Assembly (NCBI GenBank): GCA_016199325.1
Contig: JACQGW010000434.1
Coordinates: 1 to 16,848 of the forward strand
Source: Chloroflexota bacterium
GTDB lineage: Bacteria; Chloroflexota; Dehalococcoidia; JACQGW01
Length of the DNA stretch: 16,848 nt
Direction of reading: 5' to 3'
Shown: one piece after another, positions 6,518 through 13,931 of the stretch
Position numbering within the stretch: the first letter of the stretch is position 1
How the letters are laid out: each line of letters starts with the position of its first letter
Program-made: the position numbers and the translations under genes
Notes under the pieces: generated by a model
Told to the model about the DNA's origin: nothing
Databases searched by the model: none
The model's input: only the letters and a program-made list of their open reading frames with translations

Positions 6518-8227
6518 CTCTGCCTTTGAGGCAACTTCGTAGATGCGCCAGGGGCGCAGGGTCCCCTGCACCTGGTAGCGAAGCCGAGCCCAGGCAAGCT
6601 GCCCTTCATAGAGCGTGGGAAAGTTCCGACCCACCGTATCCCGGGCACCGACCGCCTCCGGATCGGCGGCAGTGGTAACGGCGATGAACTTGACCCGGCC
6701 CCAGGGGTTCTGAAGGAGCGGTAAGAAATCTCGATCGGGGTTGATCACCAGTCGCTCCGGATGGCGCGCCCAGAGGATGGCCGCGTAGCCGCTCTCCGTA
6801 TCGATCATCGTCGGGCCGTCGGCGCTAACGCGGTCGAGCTCCGACGCCAGGATCTTCGCATCGTGCACCTGGAGCCAGTAGGCATCGCTCGCGCGCAGGG
6901 CGGTCTCGGCGGCAGTGTCGCCGCGTAGCAGGGCCGAGAGCCGTCGCTCCTCCATGCCGGCCGACGGATCGCCCAGCCCGAAGGTGCTGACGACCACGGC
7001 GGCGGCCATGAGGAGGGACGCGCCGACGGAGACCGCGGTCGCCCAGGGCTTGCTCGTGATGCGGGCGACGACTACGCCGGCGAGGACGACGGCGAACGGC
7101 GTGGCGTAGGCCCAGTAGCGCATGAAGGCCGGCAGCGTTCCGGTGAAGACCTGGAACCCGCTAACCAGGAAGACGCTCCCGACGAGCGCCAGCGCGCCGA
7201 GGAGTCGTCGGTCCCTGCGCCAGATGCCAATCGCAAGGGCGAGCACCGCCAAGGTCGGGAACGCAACGTTGACCTGAGCGAGCCGGGTGAGCACGTACCC
7301 CGCCGTGAGGGGGAGCGAGCCCATCGCATTATGGAGCGGGTGCGTGATGCCCGTGTTCCGGGCGATCTCCGGCGCCGCCGCCAGGCTGTAGACGCTCCGC
7401 TGGAAGTAGAGGGGATCGCCCATCATCATCCAGTTGAGGACCACCCAGACGAAGATGGTGTAGACCGGCGGCGCCAGCGCCGAGAGGAGCCGACCTTCGA
7501 GCGCCGCTTCCCAGTTTCGCCAGGGCGGCCAGCGTTGAATGCCGACGGCCACGAAGAGCGCGGCGATGAACCCGATCGCCTCGTACCGGACCAGGAAGGC
7601 CCCCGCCAGGCTGAGGCCGAGGAAGGTCGCCGGCGCCACGCCGGCCGGCATCTTGAGAAAGGCCAGGAGCGCCAGCGCCAGGAAGAACATCAGCGGGATC
7701 TCCGAGAGACCGCTGGCCGAGAGGAACCAGATCTGCGGGTGGAATTGCACGAGCGCCAGCCAGAGCAGGCGGGTCCGACCGGTCAGGCCGAGGCTGCCGA
7801 GCAGCGCCGAGAGCAGCGCGAGCAGGCCGGCGCCGGCCAGCGCGCTGACGGCGGCTGCCGCCAGCTCCGGGTAGCCGATCGCGCGCAGCAGTGGGAGGAT
7901 CGGGAGCTGGAGCAGGCTGGGCAGGGGCGGCCAGACGAAGCCGATGGCGGCCAGGTGCGGGTCGCGCGAGAACAGCACGTAGGTAGCGTTGGCCGTCCTC
8001 GCCAGCGCGTCCACATTCCCGACGCGCCAGACGTAGGTCAGGACCAGCGCGGCGCCCAGGTTCAGCAGCAGACTGGCAAGGAACACGCGCCCCTCCAGCC
8101 GCGCCAGCCAGCCCGCCGGCGCAGCCGGTCCCGCTGCATGGACGATCGTCGGGGTCCGGTTGACCGAAGTCGGCGCACTCACAGTGCGCCTCCCAGCGCT
8201 GGCCCCGGCACGGACCTCATCACTCAT
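6515..8227 (-). CDS. GT-C-like multi-spanning membrane protein, paralog 2
   Basis: 570 aa from ATG 8227. A 45-residue polar, Ala/Pro-rich N-terminus precedes about ten to eleven transmembrane helices (about 46-425) and a soluble C-terminal region (about 430-570). It is paralogous and collinear with the following gene; the first loop reads RTANATY...WPPLP (77-103). Where paralog 1 has Asp (RTVDAW) this copy has Asn, though Asp residues lie nearby (NVDA, SRDP). The two copies may therefore differ in catalytic ability or form a heterodimer (inference). GT-C family membership is judged from topology and the loop motif only; a general membrane-embedded polysaccharide-assembly protein is the alternative. 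It starts inside a 7-bp tandem repeat right after the glycosyltransferase stop at 8241. GTG at 8230 could also be the start. No good Shine-Dalgarno is present apart from GATGAG units of the repeat, so coupling to the upstream gene is likely. Confidence 0.75.
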   Translation of the reverse strand: MSDEVRAGASAGRRTVSAPTSVNRTPTIVHAAGPAAPAGWLARLEGRVFLASLLLNLGAALVLTYVWRVGNVDALARTANATYVLFSRDPHLAAIGFVWPPLPSLLQLPILPLLRAIGYPELAAAAVSALAGAGLLALLSALLGSLGLTGRTRLLWLALVQFHPQIWFLSASGLSEIPLMFFLALALLAFLKMPAGVAPATFLGLSLAGAFLVRYEAIGFIAALFVAVGIQRWPPWRNWEAALEGRLLSALAPPVYTIFVWVVLNWMMMGDPLYFQRSVYSLAAAPEIARNTGITHPLHNAMGSLPLTAGYVLTRLAQVNVAFPTLAVLALAIGIWRRDRRLLGALALVGSVFLVSGFQVFTGTLPAFMRYWAYATPFAVVLAGVVVARITSKPWATAVSVGASLLMAAAVVVSTFGLGDPSAGMEERRLSALLRGDTAAETALRASDAYWLQVHDAKILASELDRVSADGPTMIDTESGYAAILWARHPERLVINPDRDFLPLLQNPWGRVKFIAVTTAADPEAVGARDTVGRNFPTLYEGQLAWARLRYQVQGTLRPWRIYEVASKAE

Positions 8228-8244
8228 CACTCATCACTCATCAC
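8217..8244. repeat. 7-bp tandem repeat (TCATCAC)x4 across a stop/start junction
   Basis: Four perfect copies of TCATCAC on the plus strand, read as GTGATGA units on the minus strand. It contains the TGA stop of the glycosyltransferase gene (8241-8243) and the ATG (8227) of the GT-C paralog. Every unit carries an ATG and stops in the other frames; only the last ATG, or GTG 8230, opens into the downstream gene. Confidence 0.9.
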
Positions 8245-11200
8245 CGCGCACCCTCCGGCGATGGCGCCGGCATGTGGGCGGCGCCGGCCTTGTACAGGCC
8301 GTGATTCGTCTTCTCCCAGTAGCTCGGCTTGTAGAACAGTTGGAGAAAGCCTTTCCAGGCGGCGATCGACATGAGCGCCCAGTAGACCGGACTGAGGAGC
8401 GCGTATTTCACCAGATCGTAGTACTCGCGCCGCAGGCAGCCCGCCACGTTCAGATAGGTGAAGGCGAAATTGCCCACGTAGAGGCCGAACGACCCGATGA
8501 AAAAGATCGGCGTCGGAAAGATCTCCTGGATGAGCTCCCAGCGCGTCGTAAACCAGAGCACGGTGATGAGCCAGTAGATCGGGTTCATCAGGAACCCGAA
8601 GAACGTTCCGCCGACCACGAGCTGGAAGCTGAAGAACGCGCGCCCCCCGATGGCCCGCCAGAGCTTGACGGGGTGGCGCATGTGGACCAGGTAGGTCTGG
8701 ATGTACCCCTTCACCCAGCGCGACCGCTGGCGAATCCAGTTGTAGACCTCCGAGTTCGCCTCCTCGTAGGTCGTCGAGTCGATGACCGCCGTCTTCCACC
8801 CGGCCTTGTAGAGCCGGATCCCCAGATCGGCATCCTCCGTCACATTGTGCGGGTCCCAGGCGCCGAGCTCCCGGAGCCGGGCCGTCTTGAAGTGGTTGCT
8901 CGTGCCGCCGAGCGGAATCGGCGCCCCGCTGACGTCCAGCCCCGGCAGGAAGAGGTCGAACCACATGCTGTACTCGGTCGTGAACCAGCGCGTGAGGAGG
9001 TTCTGATCGCGGTTGAAGTAGTTCAGCTTGCCCTGAACGCAGGCGAGCCGCTCATCGCCCTTCCGGAAGGCGACGAGCGCCTTCTTCAACTGGTCCGGCT
9101 CCGGGATGTCCTCGGCGTCGAAGATCACGACGTACTCGCCCTGCGCGTGGATGAGGCCGTAGTTGCACGCCTTGGGCTTGCCCTTCGGCTGCCCGTGGGG
9201 AACGACGACCAGCTTGAAATGGCTCGGCAGCTTGCTCCGGCGGGCGACCGCGATCGTTTCATGGTCGTCCTCTTCGAGGAGGATCTTCACGTCCAGCTTC
9301 GCCTTGGGGTAGTCCAGCCGCTCGATCGCCTGAGCGAGGATCGGGAAGACCTCGGCCTCCCGGTAGACGGGCACCAGGATCGTGTAGACCGGCAGGTCGT
9401 GGTCGTCGAGCGCGGCGACCTCGCCGGCCGTCGTCTCGACCTCCAGCGTATGGGTCACCGCCCGATAGGCGAGGTAGAACTTGAAGAACGAGAAGGTGAC
9501 GTAGAAGGCGGTCGAGAGGATCACGAGCAGGGTCACCGTCGGCACCGGCGCCAGCGCGGCGCAGAGGCCGGTGACGGCCAGCAGCCCCAGCAGGAATCGC
9601 TGCTGGCCGGCGCTCAGGACCCAGCGGGCGGAGTCCTCCGGCGAGCGGGAAACCAGATAGCCGGCAGCTTGGCTCAGGTAGTCGTCCCGGTAGACGCGGT
9701 TCAGGGCTTCGTCAAAGGCCGACTCGGCCACGATGACCGGCTGAACGGCGCGGCCGATCTGCCGCGCGATCTCGTCGAGCCCCACCGCTTCGGGCAGGTC
9801 GGTGCAGGCGACGATCACGGCCAGGCCATCGTCGTAGAGGGGGAGGATGCCGCGCCCCCTGGCGGTGTCGGCCGGCAGCAAGCACGCGACTGTCAGATCG
9901 GGCTCGGCCGCGCGCAGGTCCACGAACGGCACGCCGGCCTGCTCGGCAAGGATCGCGCCGAGCTCCTCTTCGGAGATGAAGCGCAGGCTGACGAGCGATT
10001 TGCCCACCCGGACGCCGGTCTGCGTGTGCAGTCGCAGCGCCCGGTCCAGTTGATCCTGCGTGATGGCGCCGGCTGCCAGGAGGCGCTCGCCCAGGCTCCG
10101 CCGGACATAGACGCGCCGGTGTGTCGCCTCGACGGCGAGCCGGCTCGCCACGAGTCGGCGAACCGGTAGGCCCAGCACGGCTTCGAGCAGGGCCACCGCC
10201 CGCTCGTCGAGCGGGTTGGCGAAGGCGACCTCGACGGCGCCCTGCGTCTGGCGCATGGGAACGACGCCGTGCTGCTCCGCCAGCTTCGCCGGCAACAGCC
10301 GCGCCGCCAACGGATCGACGGGGTCATGCCAGACCTGTTCCACCCGCGGTCGGCCCAGCGCGTCGATCCATTCGACCTGCCGCACGGCCGGGTCCAGCCG
10401 CGCTTCGTCCAGCCCCAGGTGCTCACAGAACGCCAGGACGAGCTGCTCCGGCGAGAGCAGGCCCCGGTCGGTCAGCGCCACGTCCAACGGCCGATCGAAT
10501 CGTCCGATTGCCTCCCAGACCCCATCGACCTGCGCTTGCGAGAGAAAGCCGCGCTGGATGAGGAACTGCCCGAGATCGTCGGCGCGCTCGGGTATTGCCC
10601 GGCCGCCACGCTCGTACCACCGGTCGATCGCCGCCGGCCCGTCCGCGACGGCCAGGACGGGATCGATCGCCAGCCCGGTCTGATCTGCCAGCGCGGCGAG
10701 CCCCGAGCTCTCCTGCCCATTCAACAGGGCAACGGTCAGCACGCGACCGCTCCGGCGCAGCGCCAACGCCGACTCGCTCCGGGCGACGGCTTCCGGCACG
10801 AGCTGGACCGTCTCCGGCTCCGGCGCGTAGCGGGTCAGTCGGACCCACGGGCGACCGGCGGTAATCGCGTGCGCCTCGACGAGCGTCTCGGCCGGCACGG
10901 CCTTCGTCGCCAGGAGTGCGGCGGGCAGTCCGATCCCCGCGCGCTCGGCGCGCCGCTGGGCTACGGCAAGCCGGTCCTGCGCGAGGAGCCCGGTTTCGGC
11001 GAGATGCTCCGCCGCCGTGTACGGGCGAGCCCTGGGCGGCGGGAGGTCCCGCAGCGCCGTGTCGAGATCGCCGGGCGAGGCGTACTGCGGCGTCACGTCC
11101 TCGACGTCTAGCAGCACGGCGATGAGGCTCAGGTGATCGGCGGATGGTGCATGGTCACAGGCGACGATGGCCGGGCCGCCGGATCGCTCGATCGGTAGAC

Positions 11201-12179
11201 AGCGCCAGCGGCGCCACAACGCGGCCGCGCCGCTGGCGGCAAGGGTACGGTCGGCGCGCACACGCTCCGGCCGGCACGGCTCGAGTCCGAGGGCTGCCGC
11301 TCGGGCGCACTGGACCTGCCAGGCGGTCACGGCGCCCAGCCGCAGCGCAACGGTGACGGGCGAGTCGCCCGTCACCCGGGTGATTCGCAGCAGCGCGTCA
11401 CGCCGTTCCGCGTCGACGGCGCCGCCGGCCAGCAGGCGCCGAAAAGCGTCGTCGTCGCTCGGCTGCGCCGGCGCCTGGGGATTGCCGTAGACCGATTGAA
11501 GCGCGCCGGCAATCGCTGAGGGCCCGCAGACCGCAACTCTCAGCTCCAGCCCGACGGCGGCCTGCACCCGTGCCACCGTGCGCCGGCTCAGCACCTGCGG
11601 ACTCGCCAGAACGGCGAGCCCGGGCCGAGCGGCGATCGGCACTATCTGCCAGCGATCGGCATCGGCACGCGGCAGCAGCCCGGCCAGGTGCGGCCCGAGC
11701 GTGTATCGATGGATCTGGACCTGGGGCAGCCGAGCCCGGAGCGCCAGCACCTCCACCGCGACGTCCTCCGCCAGACCAAAGGCCGCCATCACCTGCTCGA
11801 CCGACAGCGCTTCGCCCGCATCGTCGGGGAGCGCTCCCCGCCGGCTCACCTCCAGCCCCAACTGATCGAGGAGATGGAGGAGACTGTCGGCCATCACGTC
11901 GCCCCGCGGACGTCCTCCCAGGAGCACGTCCAGCCAGTACGCGATCTCGTCCTCGGCCCCGGCCACCACTCGAATCGGCTGCCCGGTCGCAGCCCGGATG
12001 GCGTCAAGCTCCGCCGCGTCCAGGTCGGCACCTGCCGCCAGGAGCAGCCCTTCGGCATCCAGACGGATGGGGAGCGCCCTGTGCCGGCGCCACAGCTCCG
12101 CGGACGCCAGGGCCAACAGTCGGGGATCCGGTGGCTCGATCCAGGGATCGAGGGAGACGAAGGCGGGAGGAACAGTCAT
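8241..12179 (-). CDS. MshEN-repeat/GT2 fusion: BcsA-like exopolysaccharide synthase
   Basis: 1312 aa. The C-terminal third is a processive family 2 glycosyltransferase: two helices (about 862-905), a GT2 domain (about 925-1160) with DAED 1021-1024, TED 1114-1116 and QRSRW 1151-1155, then about four to six membrane-associated helices to 1290. No PilZ domain follows, unlike BcsA. The N-terminal 840 residues are successive GspE-N/MshEN-like modules, about 98-232, 242-378, 386-523, 532-692 and 693-830, plus a half module at 20-87. The last is best preserved (LGERLLAAGAITQDQL, then RVGKSLVSLRFISEEEL), each half giving the LGxxL...I...L pattern of c-di-GMP-binding MshEN domains; the others are more diverged. 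No Walker motif exists, so this is not a secretion ATPase. Known precedent: NfrB of E. coli joins a GT2 to one C-terminal MshEN. Here the order is reversed and the module multiplied. Likely makes a beta-glycan at the inner membrane with the BcsB-like protein. GAGG lies eight bases before ATG 12179. Confidence 0.9.
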   Translation of the reverse strand: MTVPPAFVSLDPWIEPPDPRLLALASAELWRRHRALPIRLDAEGLLLAAGADLDAAELDAIRAATGQPIRVVAGAEDEIAYWLDVLLGGRPRGDVMADSLLHLLDQLGLEVSRRGALPDDAGEALSVEQVMAAFGLAEDVAVEVLALRARLPQVQIHRYTLGPHLAGLLPRADADRWQIVPIAARPGLAVLASPQVLSRRTVARVQAAVGLELRVAVCGPSAIAGALQSVYGNPQAPAQPSDDDAFRRLLAGGAVDAERRDALLRITRVTGDSPVTVALRLGAVTAWQVQCARAAALGLEPCRPERVRADRTLAASGAAALWRRWRCLPIERSGGPAIVACDHAPSADHLSLIAVLLDVEDVTPQYASPGDLDTALRDLPPPRARPYTAAEHLAETGLLAQDRLAVAQRRAERAGIGLPAALLATKAVPAETLVEAHAITAGRPWVRLTRYAPEPETVQLVPEAVARSESALALRRSGRVLTVALLNGQESSGLAALADQTGLAIDPVLAVADGPAAIDRWYERGGRAIPERADDLGQFLIQRGFLSQAQVDGVWEAIGRFDRPLDVALTDRGLLSPEQLVLAFCEHLGLDEARLDPAVRQVEWIDALGRPRVEQVWHDPVDPLAARLLPAKLAEQHGVVPMRQTQGAVEVAFANPLDERAVALLEAVLGLPVRRLVASRLAVEATHRRVYVRRSLGERLLAAGAITQDQLDRALRLHTQTGVRVGKSLVSLRFISEEELGAILAEQAGVPFVDLRAAEPDLTVACLLPADTARGRGILPLYDDGLAVIVACTDLPEAVGLDEIARQIGRAVQPVIVAESAFDEALNRVYRDDYLSQAAGYLVSRSPEDSARWVLSAGQQRFLLGLLAVTGLCAALAPVPTVTLLVILSTAFYVTFSFFKFYLAYRAVTHTLEVETTAGEVAALDDHDLPVYTILVPVYREAEVFPILAQAIERLDYPKAKLDVKILLEEDDHETIAVARRSKLPSHFKLVVVPHGQPKGKPKACNYGLIHAQGEYVVIFDAEDIPEPDQLKKALVAFRKGDERLACVQGKLNYFNRDQNLLTRWFTTEYSMWFDLFLPGLDVSGAPIPLGGTSNHFKTARLRELGAWDPHNVTEDADLGIRLYKAGWKTAVIDSTTYEEANSEVYNWIRQRSRWVKGYIQTYLVHMRHPVKLWRAIGGRAFFSFQLVVGGTFFGFLMNPIYWLITVLWFTTRWELIQEIFPTPIFFIGSFGLYVGNFAFTYLNVAGCLRREYYDLVKYALLSPVYWALMSIAAWKGFLQLFYKPSYWEKTNHGLYKAGAAHMPAPSPEGAR

Positions 12180-12203
12180 CGGTCAAACCTCAACGAGGTT
12201 GCT

Positions 12204-12291
12204 GGTTTCTCGTTTCTCGTTTCTGGTTTGGGGGTGCGCCGATGCTCCTCGAACCAGAAACCAGAAACCACAAACGACAAACCACGAACCC
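12204..12291. repeat. Heptamer-built hairpin repeat, copy 1
   Basis: Left arm of GGTTTCT/CGTTTCT heptamers (12204-12231) and right arm of AGAAACC/ACAAACC-type heptamers (12251-12291) form an imperfect inverted repeat. The segment CTCGAACCAGAAACCAGAAA at 12248-12267 recurs near 16123 with one base changed. It occupies the 115-bp gap between the small membrane gene and the glycosyltransferase gene, so the transcript of the array would carry a long hairpin just upstream of the glycosyltransferase ribosome site. Confidence 0.75.
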
Positions 12292-12294
12292 GTC

Positions 12295-12534
12295 CTACTG
12301 GTTACTGGCCCGGCGCCGGCGCGCCCGAACGATGTCGAGCGTTCCGAAGATGAGCACGAATCCGAACAGGATGATGGCCGGGATCAAGAGGTATCCCCAG
12401 AACACCGCCAGGAACAGGAGCAGCCACAGGGCGATCAGCATCGTCACCCGGCCAAGCACGAGCCCGGTCGTGACGGCCGACCACAGTTTCCGCGCCAGGC
12501 TGATTTCTCTCGGCTCGTTGGGCTCACTTGCCAT
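12295..12534 (-). CDS. Small two-helix membrane protein
   Basis: 79 aa, no recognised family. A 15-residue charged N-terminus is followed by two adjacent hydrophobic helices (about 20-40 and 44-64, the second rich in Ile, Leu and Phe) and an Arg-rich tail (RARRRRASNQ). Positive charge predicts a cytosolic C-terminus and a hairpin topology. It lies 56 bp after the 280-aa gene and 115 bp before the glycosyltransferase, on the same strand, so it is probably an accessory subunit or assembly factor of the synthase, in the way other synthases carry small membrane subunits (inference from position only). ATG 12534 has a poor ribosome site (AAGCGG), and an in-frame TGA five codons upstream limits any extension. 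A spurious ORF is less likely because of the clean hydrophobic pattern. Confidence 0.65.
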   Translation of the reverse strand: MASEPNEPREISLARKLWSAVTTGLVLGRVTMLIALWLLLFLAVFWGYLLIPAIILFGFVLIFGTLDIVRARRRRASNQ

Positions 12535-12590
12535 CAGTACCGCTTTTCATACGCTCTTTCACTCGGCTCCTTTGCTGTGCTCTATCACGA

Positions 12591-13433
12591 TCACGCGCTG
12601 GCCCGAGCCGCCGTCTCGGCCCGCGATGACTCATCCTCCAGCAGACACTGGACGTGCAGCTCGATGCGCGCGGCCCCTGCCGACACAATCCGTGGCGCGA
12701 AAGCGGAGAGGTCCAGCAGGCGGGTCGCCAGCGCGATCGGGTTGTCGTAGCGGACCCGCAGCCGGAGGATCCCCCGGTGGAACTGCCGAGTCATGACCGA
12801 CTCAACGCCGGGCAGCGCCCGCAGGGCGCGCAGGAAATCCCCCAGTTGTGAGAACCGGGAAAAGGGCCCGACGACCAGCTCGATGCCGCCGACGATCGCG
12901 CCGGTGGGCTCAGCTTCCCCGATCAGCGCCGGCAGGTCCCCGGGGCCGGACGGCGCGGGTACATCCGACGGCGCCGGACCGGCCGGATTCAGCCCTTGCG
13001 CGGAGGCCGCACCGGCACCGTTGCCGGCGACGCGCGCGCCGGAACCGGTTGGTGCCCTCGGGCGATCGGTTCCGACGGGACCATTGGCCGGCGAAGGGCT
13101 CATTATCACGGCGGGCCGCCCCTGATCCTGCGATTGCTGCGCCTGGCCCGCTATGGCATTCAGTCTCCCCTGGAGGAGCTCGACGACGCCCGTCATCGAC
13201 CGGATCCAGTCCTCCTGCGCCCTGACCGACTCATGAAGCATGCGCGTCATGGCAACAGACATCGACAGCCAGGTGTTGAGCATTTCCAGCATGTCCGGCG
13301 GAATCGAGGCCGCCCCTGTCGGGATCCGTTCAGAAGGCGTCTCCCGCCCGACGCTCAGCATCGACATCAGGCCCCGGAGTTCGCTGCTTGCTGCTTCCAT
13401 CGTGCATTGCGTGAATTGCCCATCTGTGCTCAT
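12591..13433 (-). CDS. Uncharacterised protein: helical N-terminus, disordered linker, ferredoxin-like C-terminal domain
   Basis: 280 aa from ATG 13433; not recognised. It has three parts. The helical N-terminus (about 45-95) is rich in Met and Leu and may mediate oligomerisation. A low-complexity linker rich in Pro, Ala and Gly follows (about 100-175). The compact C-terminal domain (about 182-265) begins IELVVGPFSRFSQLGDFLRAL and shows an alternating beta-alpha-beta-beta-alpha-beta pattern (LPGVESV, GILRLRVRY, ARIELHV), as in ACT/HMA-like ferredoxin folds. The domain lacks metal-binding Cys pairs. As the first gene of the minus-strand array it may be a cytosolic regulator or scaffold of the synthase (inference). 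The reading frame is open up to 13670, but the extra 79 residues look non-coding in composition; ATG 13433 has only a weak GGGG-type ribosome site. The protein is soluble with no signal peptide. Confidence 0.65.
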   Translation of the reverse strand: MSTDGQFTQCTMEAASSELRGLMSMLSVGRETPSERIPTGAASIPPDMLEMLNTWLSMSVAMTRMLHESVRAQEDWIRSMTGVVELLQGRLNAIAGQAQQSQDQGRPAVIMSPSPANGPVGTDRPRAPTGSGARVAGNGAGAASAQGLNPAGPAPSDVPAPSGPGDLPALIGEAEPTGAIVGGIELVVGPFSRFSQLGDFLRALRALPGVESVMTRQFHRGILRLRVRYDNPIALATRLLDLSAFAPRIVSAGAARIELHVQCLLEDESSRAETAARASA

Positions 13434-13766
13434 ACGACCGCAACCCCACTTCCTGTGTGCTTGGGCGTGTGCAGGTTCGGGTCCCGGGACGCCTCCACCG
13501 ACGCTCGGCCTGGACTGGTGGCTGGTCCAACGTCTGCTTCGACCTGCATGTAGCAGAAATCGTGCCACTCGGCAGGATGTCAGGCGTCCGCGAACCATGC
13601 CGGCTGCTTGATCCACCCCGTAAATCCACTCTATCACTTGGAGCAGGCAATGATACAGGGTCAGCCGCACAATTCTGTGCGGTCAACCATGCGACCGACC
13701 TCGGGGGATCCTCCGGGATGATGGATGCTGACGCGACCGGCGAACCGGCGACCGGCGATCCAAAAC
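13434..13766. other. Divergent intergenic region between the synthase array and tRNA-Val
   Basis: 333 bp with no convincing gene. Short reading frames exist on both strands but have no ribosome site or recognisable product. It should hold the promoter of the minus-strand array; I found only weak candidates (for example TTGACC at 13686-13681 on the minus strand without a well-spaced -10 box) and do not call one. A perfect palindrome lies at 13665-13682, and GC-rich direct repeats of CGACCGGCGA type occur near 13733-13759. Confidence 0.6.
13665..13682. promoter_or_regulatory. Perfect palindrome CCGCACA-N4-TGTGCGG
   Basis: Seven-base arms around ATTC, located in the divergent intergenic region 232 bp upstream of the first gene of the minus-strand array and about 85 bp upstream of the tRNA promoter. 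It could be an operator for a dimeric regulator or a hairpin; there is no U-run for a terminator. A related palindrome occurs at 16164-16182. Confidence 0.4.
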
Positions 13767-13795
13767 TTGACAGGGCCCGGCGATTCTGGTACTAT
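13767..13795 (+). promoter_or_regulatory. Sigma-70-type promoter of tRNA-Val
   Basis: TTGACA (13767-13772), a 17-bp spacer, then TACTAT (13790-13795). The predicted transcription start, about seven bases after the -10 box, falls roughly 5 bp before the mature tRNA end at 13807. Both boxes and the spacing are near consensus, as expected for a stable RNA gene. Confidence 0.85.
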
Positions 13796-13806
13796 ATGAA
13801 AACCTG

Positions 13807-13880
13807 GGGCGGTTAGCTCAGTTGGTTAGAGCGCAGCGTTGACATCGCTGAGGCCACTGGTTCGAATCCAGTATCGCCCA
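13807..13880 (+). tRNA. tRNA-Val (anticodon GAC)
   Basis: 74 nt folding into a full cloverleaf: acceptor GGGCGGT with ATCGCCC, D stem GCTC/GAGC, anticodon stem CAGCG/CGCTG with loop TTGACAT, a five-base variable loop (AGGCC), T stem ACTGG/CCAGT with loop TTCGAAT, discriminator A. Anticodon GAC reads the valine codons GUC and GUU. The CCA end is not encoded (ACCCAG follows). A strong promoter lies upstream and an intrinsic terminator begins 13 bases after the tRNA. Confidence 0.95.
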
Positions 13881-13892
13881 CCCAGCAGACCG

Positions 13893-13922
13893 AAAAGGGC
13901 AAGCAGGAGCTTGCTCTTTTTT
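13893..13922 (+). terminator. Rho-independent terminator after tRNA-Val
   Basis: Stem GGGCAAGC / GCTTGCTC with loop AGGA, followed by six to seven T (13916-13922). AAAA precedes the stem, so the structure could also terminate transcripts arriving from the right. Confidence 0.85.
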
Positions 13923-13931
13923 CACTCGTGA

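Larger units (their letters stand above)
6215..6528. repeat. 14-bp direct repeats flanking the inserted repeat block
   Basis: CTACTCTGCCCTTG at 6215-6228 recurs as CTACTCTGCCTTTG at 6515-6528, one mismatch in 14 and exactly 300 bp apart. The second copy is the 3' end of the upstream GT-C gene including its TAG stop; the first sits directly before the start codon of the downstream GT-C gene. This looks like a target-site duplication around an inserted repeat block. Without the block the genes would have met as TAGATG, as compact as the other junctions of the array. Confidence 0.55.

Noticed and set aside
8160..10169. Long plus-strand open frame (669 codons) opposite the synthase
   Set aside because: It is antisense to the GT2 domain, whose motifs are unmistakable; it has Arg/Glu/His-rich composition typical of GC-rich shadow frames and no recognisable domain.
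9684..12120. Type II/IV secretion ATPase (GspE/PilB)
   Set aside because: Only the N-terminal GspE-N-like modules are present; no Walker A/B or ATPase core follows, but a GT2 does.
13434..13670. 79-residue N-terminal extension of the 280-aa gene
   Set aside because: Composition is unlike the rest, it covers the operator-like palindrome region, and it has no good ribosome site.
13839..13867. Promoter-like TTGACA-17-TCGAAT inside tRNA-Val
   Set aside because: The -10 box is poor and both parts are explained by the anticodon and T-loop sequences of the tRNA.
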